A DNA stretch of 64,000 bases from DASQPR01 sp963831705 (GTDB taxonomy: Bacteria > Actinomycetota > Actinomycetes > Mycobacteriales > Micromonosporaceae), in contig CAWHRE010000006.1 in assembly GCA_963831705.1 (NCBI GenBank), forward strand, positions 124,001 to 188,000. The letters run 5' to 3'. The notes under the pieces were generated by a model. The model saw only the letters and a list, made by a program, of their open reading frames with translations, was not told the origin of the DNA and did no database searches. A program made the position numbers and the translations under genes. Every line of letters begins with the position of its first letter. Position 1 is the stretch's first letter. Shown in pieces: positions 16,823 through 25,690 of the stretch.

Positions 16823-18562
16823 CTAGATCGCGTTGCGGGCTTGCGATGGATTGTCGATCTGATCGATCAGACGCTTCGCGACGTCGGTGGCGGATAAGCG
16901 CCGGTCGCCGATTGCCACGAAGAGAGCATCAAGATCCGGAAAATCGAGATCATCCGCGATCGCGTGAAGGTGAGTCGAGTCATGCAAGTAACGGTCATGC
17001 GCCCGCAATGCGGTACCCAGTGCGGCCTGACCTATGCGTACACGCCCGTTGACGTTTTGCGGATTCTCCCGCTGTGCGGCCTTCGCGGCCTGCTCGTGCC
17101 ACCGGGAGATCTCCAGCCGGGCCTGCGGCGACTTGACGAAGTCGAGCCACTCGCGAGCCGGCCCCGCCCCGGTACGGAGTGACGGACGCTCCCGGTCCCG
17201 GTCGCGGGTGAGGATCTCCACCACGTCGCCGTCGTCCAACGGTGACGACAGTGGGACCAGCCGGCCGTTGATCGTCGCCGCCACGCAGGCGTGTCCGAGC
17301 TCGGCATCGACCGTGAACGCCACGTCCACCGGCGTTGAGCCGCTCGGCAGCAGCACGGGTTGACCACGGGACGTGAACACCTGGATCTGGTCTTCGGCGA
17401 GGTCGCACCGGAGGGCATCGAGAAAGTCGGTCGCGTCATCCGCGACGTGCTGCCAGTTCACCACGCGATGCAGCCAGCTGAGCTGCTCGGCGCGTTCCCT
17501 GGCTTCGAGCCGGGACGCGGCCTGTGGATCGCGGTAGTTGGCGACGATGCCGTACTCGGCGAAGTGATGCATCGCGACCGTCCGGATCAATACCTCGACG
17601 GGTTTGTCGTCCGGGCCGATGACGGTCGTGTGTAGGGATCGGTAGAGGTTGTTCTTCGGCGATGCGATGAAGTCCTTGAACCGGCCGGGAACGGGGTGCC
17701 AGGCGGAATGCAGCGTGCCGAGCGCGGTGTAACAGTCGTTGCGGGGGCCGTCGACGATGATGACGATGCGAGGCAGGTCGTGCGAGAGCGGTTGGCCTTT
17801 TGCGATCGTGTCACGCCAGATCGAGTAGTAATGCCGGGGTCTGGATCGGACGGCCGCCTTGATGCCTGCTTTGCGCAGATGTAAGTGGACGTCGGTGATG
17901 GTTCGATCGAGGATGCGTGTCCACATCGGACGATTGGTCACGTGTGCGTGGATGTCCGCGTACGCCTCGGGCTCGAGCGTCTCCAACACGCTGTCTTCCA
18001 GCAGCCGTTTCAGCGCCTGGATGCCGAGCCGGTCGGAGAGCGGGACGAGGACATCGAGCGTGGCGCGCGCGATTCGGGCACGGGACGCGGGGGAGCGGGA
18101 TCCGAGCGTACGCATGTTGTGCAGCCGGTCGGCCAGCTTGATCACCAGGACCCGAACGTCCTGACCGCCCTTGACGATCATTTTGCGGTACGTCTCGATC
18201 TCGGCATCGGCACCGAAGTACGCCTTGTCGAGCTTAGTTACGCCGTCGACCAGCAATGCCACCTCGCCGCCGAAGTCCTCCGACAGCGTACGAAGGTCGT
18301 AGCTGGTGTCCTCGACTGTGTCGTGCAGTAGCGCGGCGACCAGCGTAGTGGTGTCCATGCCGAGTTCGGCGAGGATGTGGGCGACGGCGAGCGGGTGCGT
18401 GATGAACTCTTCGCCGCTCTTACGCATCTGGCCGCGGTGCATCTGCTCGGCGATCACGTAGCCCCGGCGAACCTGGCGTACGTCGCTGTGGGGATGGACC
18501 TGCTTGTGGATCTGGACGATCTCGGTGACCGGATCGTCGCGTCGCCGTGGACGGCCGACCAC
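16823..18562 (-). CDS. RelA/SpoT-family (p)ppGpp protein, short form without ACT domain
   Basis: The protein has an HD hydrolase domain (ALLHDTVED, KLADRLHNMRTL), a synthetase domain (PGRFKDFIASPKNNLYRSLHTTVIGP and VEVLIRT) and a TGS domain (QVFTSRGQPVLLPSGSTPVDVAF). At 579 residues it lacks the C-terminal ACT domain of ~750-residue RelA. The usual DLxAxRV strand of the synthetase site is changed to SHDLPRIVIIV, so synthesis activity is uncertain. The first canonical start is GTG 18562. An ideal GGAGGTGA lies 114 bp further upstream in front of an in-frame ATC (18676), so the protein may be 38 residues longer. Confidence 0.85.
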   Translation of the reverse strand: MVGRPRRRDDPVTEIVQIHKQVHPHSDVRQVRRGYVIAEQMHRGQMRKSGEEFITHPLAVAHILAELGMDTTTLVAALLHDTVEDTSYDLRTLSEDFGGEVALLVDGVTKLDKAYFGADAEIETYRKMIVKGGQDVRVLVIKLADRLHNMRTLGSRSPASRARIARATLDVLVPLSDRLGIQALKRLLEDSVLETLEPEAYADIHAHVTNRPMWTRILDRTITDVHLHLRKAGIKAAVRSRPRHYYSIWRDTIAKGQPLSHDLPRIVIIVDGPRNDCYTALGTLHSAWHPVPGRFKDFIASPKNNLYRSLHTTVIGPDDKPVEVLIRTVAMHHFAEYGIVANYRDPQAASRLEARERAEQLSWLHRVVNWQHVADDATDFLDALRCDLAEDQIQVFTSRGQPVLLPSGSTPVDVAFTVDAELGHACVAATINGRLVPLSSPLDDGDVVEILTRDRDRERPSLRTGAGPAREWLDFVKSPQARLEISRWHEQAAKAAQRENPQNVNGRVRIGQAALGTALRAHDRYLHDSTHLHAIADDLDFPDLDALFVAIGDRRLSATDVAKRLIDQIDNPSQARNAI

Positions 18563-18673
18563 CGAGATCAGCCGACCGGCGCGTTGCCGGGCAAGCGTGA
18601 AGATCTTTGTCGAAACGCTCGTCGGGCCGGGTTCGCGCCCGTCGACGAACGCAGGCCGGCCGAGATTGAGGTC

Positions 18674-18688
18674 GATGGGTCACCTCCT
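18674..18688 (-). promoter_or_regulatory. Perfect Shine-Dalgarno in front of an in-frame ATC codon (RSH gene)
   Basis: On the minus strand AGGAGGTGACCC is followed directly by ATC (18676-18674). The frame from that ATC runs 38 codons without a stop into the RelA/SpoT frame. No ATG, GTG or TTG in that frame lies at proper spacing. This is evidence for either a rare AUC start or a base change at the start codon. Confidence 0.5.
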
Positions 18689-18881
18689 CGGCCGGGTATG
18701 GCAATGCCGCGCATCAAGATAGAAATGAGCGCGTTCGTCGTTTGGGGTACTCCCTAGCTTAGTGAGATGAGCGTCCCACTAATGGCCATTTGACGCTATT
18801 CAAGTGGTCGACATTTCACCACGTTCGGGTAAGTGGACGAAATTCGGCTGCGAAATCGGACCAGATGTCCGTCGTTCATGG

Positions 18882-20615
18882 TCACGGCCCAAAACGTGCC
18901 GCCTCTGCCTTCGCCAATAACGCGGTAAATCGAGCAGCGCCATTCGCCGGCAGCGCCCAGCCCTCCGACACGGCGACCAGCCGGGCGTCCGGGCGTTCCA
19001 TCCAGGCGAGCAGCCGCTCGGTCTCTTCGGCGGTCGCGGCGGGTGTCGGACCCGCTGTTGGACGGACCGTCTCGGCGGTCGCGAGCATCGTCTCGATCGT
19101 GTCGCGCGGGTGTACGCGTCGAGGCGATCGCCCGGCGCCGGCCAGCCGGCCGTACCGGATCACCGCCAGTTCCCAGCCACCGGGTTCGGCCGGCCTTGCG
19201 ACGACCACCTCGGCCAGGTCGGTGAGCGCGCGCAGCCGTTGCATTCGGATGGTGGCCCGCAGTAACACGGCCATCCGTTCGCGGACGGCGGCCGCTTCCT
19301 CGATATCGCTCGGCCGATGAGAACGCGTCGATCCGCCGCATCAGACGTGTCCACCAGGGACGACAAGTCACCGGTGGTCGCCTCGCGAAACGGCGTGGAC
19401 GCGGTGTGCGCGTAGTCCTCAACCGAGATGCGGTGCTCGCACGGCGCGTTGCACCGACCGAGTTCGGCGAGGGCACACGCGGGCGTCGTGGTGATCGCGG
19501 ACAGCTTGAGCGTGCATGGCCGCATCGGCAGTGCCTCGTGGATCGCGGCCGCAGCGACCCCGGCCGTACGGGGCGAAGAGAACGGGCCTAGATATGCGCT
19601 TCCGTCCGCGGTCACGCTGCGGACCGTCGACAGCCGCGGGTACGCCTCCGCGGTCAGCTTGAGCCAGTGGGTGCGTTCCGGATATTTCGAACGCCGATTG
19701 TACGGAGGCTTGTGCGCCGCAATCAGCCGCAGCTCGCGGACCTCGGCTTCCAGCGAATGCGCGCATTCGATCGCGTCGACCCGGACCGCGGCGTTGAGCA
19801 TCTCGCTCATCCGAGCACGCTTCTCGGCCGCGGTGAAGTACGTCTTGACGCGCGTCGCGATCGACTTCGACGTGCCGACGTAGAGCGGCCGATCGTCGGC
19901 GGCCCGGAACACGTACACGCCCGGGACGTCCGGCAAGCCGTCGGCCAGATGCCGTTGACGGCGCTGCGTCGGCGTCACCGCCTTGGCGAATTCGATCGCA
20001 TCGCCGAGCGTGAAGACCTTGAAGCTGCCGAGCCGGCCGAACAGGCCGTGCAGCACGTCGACGGTGGCCCGCGCGTCGGCGAGCGCTCGGTGGCTCGGCA
20101 CGCGGGCACCGAAGAACGCGGCCAGTGTGGACGAGTTTGCGGTTCGCCACCTCGTCGTTCGTCAGCGCCCGCCGGGCGAGCGCGACCGTGTCGAGGACGC
20201 GCGGCTTCGGCCAGGCGTAGCCGAACTTCGCGCAGGCGGCCTTCAGAAACCCGATGTCGTACGGCGCGTTGTGCGCGACCAGAACGGCGCCCGCAGCGAA
20301 CTCAAGAAACGCGGGCAGCGCGAGTTCCAGCGGGGGCGCCGGCAGCAGCATTGCCTCGGTGATCCCGGTCAGGACCTGCACGAACGGCGGCACCGGGACG
20401 CCCGGATTGATGAGCGTGCCGAACTCGCCGATCTCTTCGCCGCCACGAACCCGGACCGCGCCGATCTCGGTGATGCCGCAGTCCTGGGCGACGCCACCGG
20501 TGGTTTCCAGGTCGACGACGACGAACGTGGTATCGCGTAGAGGCGTGTCGTCGGAGTTGGCAACGCCGTCAGTCCGACCCAGGTCCAGCGTCTCCTGGAA
20601 GTAGCGCGTCTCCAC
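18882..20615 (-). pseudogene. DEDDh exonuclease + GIY-YIG (UvrC-like) protein, broken by three frameshifts
   Basis: The intact homologous frame would encode about 576 residues. It has an N-terminal DnaQ-type exonuclease (FVVVDLETTGG, HNAPYDIGFL, HRALADARATVDVL) followed by a GIY-YIG nuclease domain (GVYVFRAADDRPLYVGTS) and a UvrC-like C-terminal region ending in AARFGP. The reading frame breaks near 20132, 19345 and 19302. Deleting one base at each point restores the family sequence (KL-STLAAFFGARVPSHR, DT-LMRRIDAFSSAERY, RY-EEAAAVRERM). Catalytic motifs are intact, so sequence error is as likely as decay. The start near 20615 (GTG) is uncertain. Confidence 0.75.
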
Positions 20616-20768
20616 GACGAGGACGGTAAGGCCCGGGTACGACAAACATGTCGGAGACCGGTCCTGACATGTCGATCTCGTATTCCCACCCGTGCGGTCT
20701 CTCACGTTGATCATGGATTGGCCCGATACTATGAGTCAAGATCGCGCTGACGGTGCGACACTTGGCGC

Positions 20769-22142
20769 ATGTCAGATCAGGTTGATCAGTCCAGCTTCCC
20801 GGTGGGGGACCGGGCGCAGCCTGACGCACACGATTTCGTGCCCGAGCCGGCGCTGCCCGAGCCCGTACGGCAGCGTGTCATCACGCTGACCGCCGCGGCG
20901 ATGACGCAGCTCCCGGGCGCGGAGATGCCCGTACCACTTCGTCGTGTCGCGAACTTCGCGCCGAATCGCCGCGCGCGACTCGGCGGCGGTGCGATCGCGG
21001 TCCAACTCACGAGTGATCCACTGTTCCGGCAGCGGATCGGCGCGCTGGTCGCGACGGACGGCGGTGATCTTGCGGGCGCCATTCTCGAGGGCGTCGTCCC
21101 ACCGTCGGCGGATCCCGTGGAAACCGCCGCACTCGCGTATCTATGCCGGCCGGACGGGTGGCGCGATCTGCTCGACGACGCGGTCGGCGCGATGAGCGCG
21201 GACGCCGATCTTGCGTCGATCGAGGCTGCGATGCACGCGCAGGAGCAGCGGGCGGCCCGGGCCGAACACGAGCGCGCGATGGCGAAGGTTGAAGTCGAGA
21301 AGCTGCGCGACGAGGCTGCCCGGCTCCGGGACGAGCTCACCACGCTGCGTGACGAGACGCGGACGCTGTCGAAGGCGCTGCGCGAATCGCGGGCGGTCGA
21401 GAAGCGTACGAGCGAGCTGCTGGCCACCGAACGTGGGCGGATCGCGCGTACGGCCTCCGATCATGACTCCGAGCTGCGGCGACTTCGCGCTCAACTGGCC
21501 GAGGCGGAGACCGCGGCGGGAGCGTCGAAGCAGCACGCGAAGCAGACCCGGCAGGTCGACGACGCCCGGCTCTGGCTGCTGCTGGAGACGATCGGCCAGG
21601 CCGCTAGCGGTTTGCGACGCGAGCTGGCGCTGGAGCCGACCACGATCCTCCCCGGCGACGTCGTCGCCGACGAGCACGCTGATCGCCCGGGCGGCCGTGT
21701 CAACGAAGACGGTCGGGCGTTGGAAGCCGACGATCCGGTACGCCTCGACCGCCTGCTCGCGATGCCGAAGGCGCATTTGATCGTCGACGGCTACAACGTC
21801 ACGAAGACCGGATTCGGCGAGGTGTCGCTGGAGCAGCAGCGGAATCGGCTGATCGGGGCGATGGCTGGGCTTGCTGCGCAAACGGGTGCCGAGGTCACGG
21901 TCGTGTTCGACGGTGCCGATCGGATGGTCGGTCTGCCACCGGCACCTCGGGGCGTACGCGTGCTGTTCTCGAAGAAGGGCGAGATCGCCGACGAGCTGAT
22001 CCGGCGTCTGGTCCGAGCCGAACCGTCAGGTCGCCCGATCATCGTGGTGTCCTCGGATCGTGAGGTCGCCGACAGCGTACGCCGCCACGGCGCCTACCCA
22101 CTGTCGTCCGAAACCCTCCTGCGGAGAATGTCCCGCTCGTAG
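20769..22142 (+). CDS. NYN-domain (YacP-like) putative RNA-binding/nuclease protein with coiled coil
   Basis: The 457-residue protein has three parts: an N-terminal helical domain, a long Arg/Glu-rich coiled coil from about residue 150 to 250 (AARAEHERAMAKVEVEKLRDEAARLRDEL and following), and a C-terminal NYN/PIN-like domain. The NYN part has LIVDGYNVTKTG, VVFDGADRM, ADELIRRLV and IVVSSDREVADSVRRHGA. Conserved acidic residues suggest a metal-dependent RNase, as in YacP/Rae1. The gene is transcribed away from the exonuclease gene and ends 23 bp before element R2. Confidence 0.85.
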   Translation: MSDQVDQSSFPVGDRAQPDAHDFVPEPALPEPVRQRVITLTAAAMTQLPGAEMPVPLRRVANFAPNRRARLGGGAIAVQLTSDPLFRQRIGALVATDGGDLAGAILEGVVPPSADPVETAALAYLCRPDGWRDLLDDAVGAMSADADLASIEAAMHAQEQRAARAEHERAMAKVEVEKLRDEAARLRDELTTLRDETRTLSKALRESRAVEKRTSELLATERGRIARTASDHDSELRRLRAQLAEAETAAGASKQHAKQTRQVDDARLWLLLETIGQAASGLRRELALEPTTILPGDVVADEHADRPGGRVNEDGRALEADDPVRLDRLLAMPKAHLIVDGYNVTKTGFGEVSLEQQRNRLIGAMAGLAAQTGAEVTVVFDGADRMVGLPPAPRGVRVLFSKKGEIADELIRRLVRAEPSGRPIIVVSSDREVADSVRRHGAYPLSSETLLRRMSRS

Positions 22143-22165
22143 CTCCACCAAACCCGCCAAACCCC

Positions 22166-22228
22166 AGTTGATCCTGGAGTTGGTTAGCGCTTCGACGGCG
22201 TTTCGCGCTACTAACTCCAGGATCAACT
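22166..22228. repeat. Palindromic element R2 (63 bp)
   Basis: Forward-oriented copy with the fullest hairpin: AGTTGATCCTGGAGTTGGT pairs with the 3' end (one G-T), then TAGCGC pairs with GCGCTA around a 14-base loop TTCGACGGCGTTTC. It lies in the convergent gap between the NYN gene and the secreted Cys-rich protein gene. Confidence 0.92.
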
Positions 22229-22298
22229 TCGCTGGGTTCGATCTTGTGACGATAACGCTGATCAAACCGCGATTGGATCAACATTCTCGTCATGCTCG

Positions 22299-22988
22299 TC
22301 AGGGTCGATACACGATCTCGTGTCCGTCGCCGCCATGGTGCGAGCAGCGTCCCTGAATGCCGCCGGACATCGAGTACGTGCCGTCCGAACACTCGATCAT
22401 GTATCCGTGCCCGTTATAGAAGTTGTCGATGCAGTTGAAGTAGCTGCAGACGCCGCTCGGCAACTGCGACACCGTCATCGCGTGGCCGTTTCCGCAGAAG
22501 TTCAGGCCCCATGGATTCGCCGGCGCGCCACACGTGGCGGGCTTCGGTTTCGTCGGCGGCTTGGATGACGGCTTCGGCGACGGCTTGTGCGTCGGTGTCG
22601 TCTTTGGAGCCGCGGTCGGCGGCTTCGTCGTCACAGGCTTCGTCGTCGCAGGAGCCGTGGTTGCGAGTGTTGCCGGTGACGGCGCAACGGTGGGTGTCGA
22701 TGTGGTGGCGGGCGCGACAGTCGGCGCCGTGCTCGTGGACGTACCGGCGCCGCCGATCGCGGCGTCAACGCCCCCCGGCGTACGAGACGAAGTTGACGAA
22801 TGCACGCCGAGCGCAGCATTGCCGGTCGGCGAGGAGTTGGGCGCAACGATGCCGACAATGCCGAGCAGCACGCAGACGACAAATATGACGCCGGCCACGA
22901 TCGAGACCGGCACGACCCACGCCGGACGAGGCGGCTTCGGGGGCGGTGGCGCGGAGTAACCGTAGCCAGACGGGTTGTAGGGGTTCAT
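22299..22988 (-). CDS. Membrane-anchored/secreted Cys-rich protein, DUF3761-like
   Basis: A 229-residue protein with a short proline-rich cytoplasmic head, one membrane segment (WVVPVSIVAGVIFVVCVLLGIVGIV), a Thr/Pro/Lys-rich linker of about 100 residues and a C-terminal domain with six Cys. The end of that domain, CSDGTYSMSGGIQGRCSHHGG, resembles the DUF3761 motif, preceded by CGAPANPWGLNFCGNG and VCSYFNCIDNF. No enzymatic function is known. It is bracketed by elements R2 and R3 in opposite orientations. Confidence 0.75.
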   Translation of the reverse strand: MNPYNPSGYGYSAPPPPKPPRPAWVVPVSIVAGVIFVVCVLLGIVGIVAPNSSPTGNAALGVHSSTSSRTPGGVDAAIGGAGTSTSTAPTVAPATTSTPTVAPSPATLATTAPATTKPVTTKPPTAAPKTTPTHKPSPKPSSKPPTKPKPATCGAPANPWGLNFCGNGHAMTVSQLPSGVCSYFNCIDNFYNGHGYMIECSDGTYSMSGGIQGRCSHHGGDGHEIVYRP

Positions 22989-23085
22989 CAGGATATCCTC
23001 AGGTCCGAAAACCGCGAAGTCAGCGGGCTTACCGGACGGAGATCGGTAACGGTCCGGACTGATCCCAACGAGACGAAGTCAAAGA

Positions 23086-23163
23086 ACTTGATCCTGGAGT
23101 CAGTAGCGCGAAACGCCGTCGAGGCGCTAACTAAGAGCCGGTCGCTCTACTCCAGGATCAACT
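23086..23163. repeat. Palindromic element R3 (78 bp)
   Basis: Reverse-oriented copy. It has 13-bp arms TTGATCCTGGAGT/ACTCCAGGATCAA, and the first base pair is changed (ACTTG instead of AGTTG). A 15-bp extra segment near the right side (AGAGCCGGTCGCTCT, itself an inverted repeat) distinguishes it from the 63-bp form. It lies between divergent genes. Confidence 0.88.
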
Positions 23164-23184
23164 TGTAATTGCAAGAACGCGTGG

Positions 23185-24447
23185 GTGAGTACGCTGACGC
23201 CCATGACTTCGAGGGGTTGGGCGGTCGGGGTACTCGTACTCCTGGTCATCGGTCTCGGTGTGCTCACCTGGACGACCGTTCCGTGGCATGAGGCGCCGGC
23301 CCCTCGAGCCGACCAACTCGCCGCCCTCAAGTCGCTCCCGCCCACGCAGGTCGCACGGGGCCGCGCATTCAACGCTGCGTTGCGACCGGCCACGTACGGG
23401 TCGATGGTCGTCAGCCTCGTGATCGCACTCGTGCTCGGCCTGACGCCGCTGGGCGCCCGGATCGTTGGCGCGATGGGTTCGAACTGGATCGTTCAAGCGC
23501 TGGTCGGCGGGCTCGTCATCGTGTTCCTCGGCTCTCTCCTCACGCTGCCGTTCTCGGCGTGGTCGCACGCGGTCGTCCACCGGTACGGCCTGTCCACTCA
23601 AAACTGGGGCTCGTGGTTCGTCGATGTGCTGAAGAGCTACGCCGTCACGGCCGTCATCGGTGCCATCGCGCTGTTCGGGTTCTACGGTCTCGTCAGACTG
23701 TTTCCACGCTGGTGGTGGGCCTGGGGAGCGACCGGTGCCGCAGCCCTCGTCGTACTGCTGTCGTTCGTGTTCCCGGTCCTCGTCGAGCCGATCTTCAACC
23801 ACTTCACGCCGATGCCGGCCGGACCGTTGCGTACCGAGCTGATCGCGATGGCCGACCGCGACGGCGTACCGGTGAAGGACGTCCTGGTCGCGGACGCGTC
23901 CCGGCGTACGAAGGCGGTCAACGCGTACGTGTCGGGCTTCGGTGCGACCCGGCGCATCGTCGTCTACGACACGCTGCTTCAGGAGGCCACGCCGGCCGAA
24001 GTGGAGAGCGTCGTCGCGCACGAACTCGGACACGCGAAGGACAACGACGTCGTCACGGGTACGGCCATCGGCGCGCTCGGTGCCGCCGCCGCGGTCATCG
24101 CGATCTACCTGCTCGGATCGTGGACCGGGCTGCTCCGCCGCGCGGGGGTCACGGACATCGGCGAACCCCGCGCAATCGCTCTGCTGCTGGCCATCGTCGC
24201 GATCGCCGGGCTGGTCGCGACACCGTTCGGCAACCTGGTCAGCCGACATATTGAGGCCCGCGCCGATACGCACGCGCTGGAGCTGACGAATGATCCCGCC
24301 ACATTCGAGCAGATGCAGGCACGGCTGGCTCAGGTCAACATCGCCGACGTCGACCCGAACTGGATCGAATACACACTGTTCGCGAACCATCCCTCGACCG
24401 TCCAGCGCATCGCCGCCGGAATCGCCTACGCCGATGGCGCCCGGTAA
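23185..24447 (+). CDS. M48-family (Ste24-like) membrane metallopeptidase
   Basis: The 420-residue protein has an N-terminal membrane segment, three or four further helices, then the zinc motif VVAHELGHAKDND. A downstream EARADTHALELT supplies the third ligand. This is the architecture of CAAX-protease/Ste24-type M48A peptidases. It may start at GTG 23185 or ATG 23203. The last 33 bp are duplicated just after the stop (24449-24481) in another frame with mostly synonymous differences. Removing one T in the stop region would extend the protein by 11 residues (KAGIAYADGVR). Confidence 0.88.
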   Translation: MSTLTPMTSRGWAVGVLVLLVIGLGVLTWTTVPWHEAPAPRADQLAALKSLPPTQVARGRAFNAALRPATYGSMVVSLVIALVLGLTPLGARIVGAMGSNWIVQALVGGLVIVFLGSLLTLPFSAWSHAVVHRYGLSTQNWGSWFVDVLKSYAVTAVIGAIALFGFYGLVRLFPRWWWAWGATGAAALVVLLSFVFPVLVEPIFNHFTPMPAGPLRTELIAMADRDGVPVKDVLVADASRRTKAVNAYVSGFGATRRIVVYDTLLQEATPAEVESVVAHELGHAKDNDVVTGTAIGALGAAAAVIAIYLLGSWTGLLRRAGVTDIGEPRAIALLLAIVAIAGLVATPFGNLVSRHIEARADTHALELTNDPATFEQMQARLAQVNIADVDPNWIEYTLFANHPSTVQRIAAGIAYADGAR

Positions 24448-24481
24448 AGCCGGGATCGCGTACGCCGACGGAGTGCGCTAA
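24415..24481. repeat. Coding tandem duplication at the 3' end of the M48 gene
   Basis: Copies at 24415-24447 and 24449-24481 both read AGIAYADG(A/V)R followed by TAA. They differ at 7 of 33 bases, of which only one codon changes the amino acid. Confidence 0.8.
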
Positions 24482-24503
24482 ACGCTGCTGAAAGACTGTA
24501 CGC

Positions 24504-25664
24504 ATGACGAAGACGCTCGTGGTGACGAACGATTTTCCGCCGCGAGCCGGCGGGATCCAGAACTTCGTCCACGCTCTCGCGATCCGGCAGCCGGCCGGGT
24601 CGATCGTCGTCTACTGCTCGGACTGGCGCGGCTCGGCCGAATTCGACGCGGCCCAACCGTTCCCGGTTATCCGCGAGAGCACAAGCGTGCTGCTCCCGGC
24701 TCCGGCGGTCGGCCGTCGGGCCGCATCGATCGCCAGGGAACACGGCTGTGACACGGTCTGGTTCGGCGCCGCCGCGCCGCTGGGCCTGCTCGCCGGTGGC
24801 CTACGCAAGCGAGCCGGCATCGAGCGCGCGGTCGCGCTGACGCACGGCCACGAGGTCGGCTGGGCCGCGCTGCCGGGTGCGCGTGGGTTGCTCAAGCGGG
24901 TCGCTCGCGGTTGTGACGTCGTTACGTACTTGAGCGAATACCAGCGGGTACGCCTGGCGGGGCCGATCGGGCAACTCACCGAACTACGGCGTCTCGCGCC
25001 CGGCGTCGACGCCGAGCTGTTCCATCCGGGCGCCGATGGCGCTTCGATTCGAGACCGGTACGGCCTCGGCGACCGGCCGGTCATCGTGTGCGTGTCTCGT
25101 CTGGTGCCCAGGAAGGGTCAGGACTCTTTGATTCGCGCGTTCCCGGAGGTGCGACGGCAAGTCCCGGGTGCCGTTCTGCTCATCGTCAGCGGTGGTCCGG
25201 ATCGGAAGCGCCTGCGGAAGCTGGCCGGCGGAGATCCCGACATCATCTTCACCGGCTCGGTCCCGTACGCCGACTTACCCGCGCACTACGCGGCCGGCGA
25301 CGTGTACGCCATGCCCTGCCGTACCCGTGGGGGTGGCTTGGATGTGGAAGGCCTCGGGATCGTCTACCTGGAGGCGTCGGCGGTCGGCCTACCCGTGATC
25401 GGTGGCGACTCCGGCGGTGCGCCGGACGCGGTGCTGGAGGGCGAGACGGGGTACGTGGTGGGCGGCCGTGACCAGGCCGCGCTGACGCGGCGGCTGGTGG
25501 AACTGTTGCGCGATCCAGATCTGCGGGCTCGGATGGGTGCGGCGGGGCGGAAGTGGATCGAGTCCGAATGGACTTGGGACCTTCAGGCCGCACGCATGGA
25601 AACGCTCCTGAACGAAGTTGATCCTGGAGTTAGTGACAAGAAACGCCGTCGAGGCGCTAACTAA
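24504..25664 (+). CDS. pimB: GT4 glycosyltransferase, PimB-type mannosyltransferase
   Basis: A GT-B glycosyltransferase of 386 residues matching the enzyme that adds the second mannose from GDP-mannose in phosphatidylinositol mannoside synthesis (Rv2188c). Motifs are NDFPPRAGGIQNF, LTHGHEVGWA, VSRLVPRKGQDSLI and GLGIVYLEASAVGLPVIGGDSGGAPDAV with the EX7E pattern. It sits next to fadD15, as in mycobacteria. Its last 16 codons (VDPGVSDKKRRRGAN and stop region) are encoded by element R4, so the C-terminal tail was supplied by the repeat. Confidence 0.9.
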   Translation: MTKTLVVTNDFPPRAGGIQNFVHALAIRQPAGSIVVYCSDWRGSAEFDAAQPFPVIRESTSVLLPAPAVGRRAASIAREHGCDTVWFGAAAPLGLLAGGLRKRAGIERAVALTHGHEVGWAALPGARGLLKRVARGCDVVTYLSEYQRVRLAGPIGQLTELRRLAPGVDAELFHPGADGASIRDRYGLGDRPVIVCVSRLVPRKGQDSLIRAFPEVRRQVPGAVLLIVSGGPDRKRLRKLAGGDPDIIFTGSVPYADLPAHYAAGDVYAMPCRTRGGGLDVEGLGIVYLEASAVGLPVIGGDSGGAPDAVLEGETGYVVGGRDQAALTRRLVELLRDPDLRARMGAAGRKWIESEWTWDLQAARMETLLNEVDPGVSDKKRRRGAN

Positions 25665-25678
25665 CTCCAGGATCAACT
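25616..25678. repeat. Palindromic element R4 (63 bp), overlapping the pimB 3' end
   Basis: Reverse-oriented copy with 19-bp perfect arms AGTTGATCCTGGAGTTAGT/ACTAACTCCAGGATCAACT. Positions 25616-25664 are read as the end of pimB, including its TAA. The other side lies 13 bp from the stop of the convergent LuxR gene. Confidence 0.95.
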
Positions 25679-25690
25679 AGGTCTGAACGA

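Noticed and set aside
19043..19225. Short plus-strand ORFs in the exonuclease region
   Set aside because: Antisense shadows of the frameshifted minus-strand gene.
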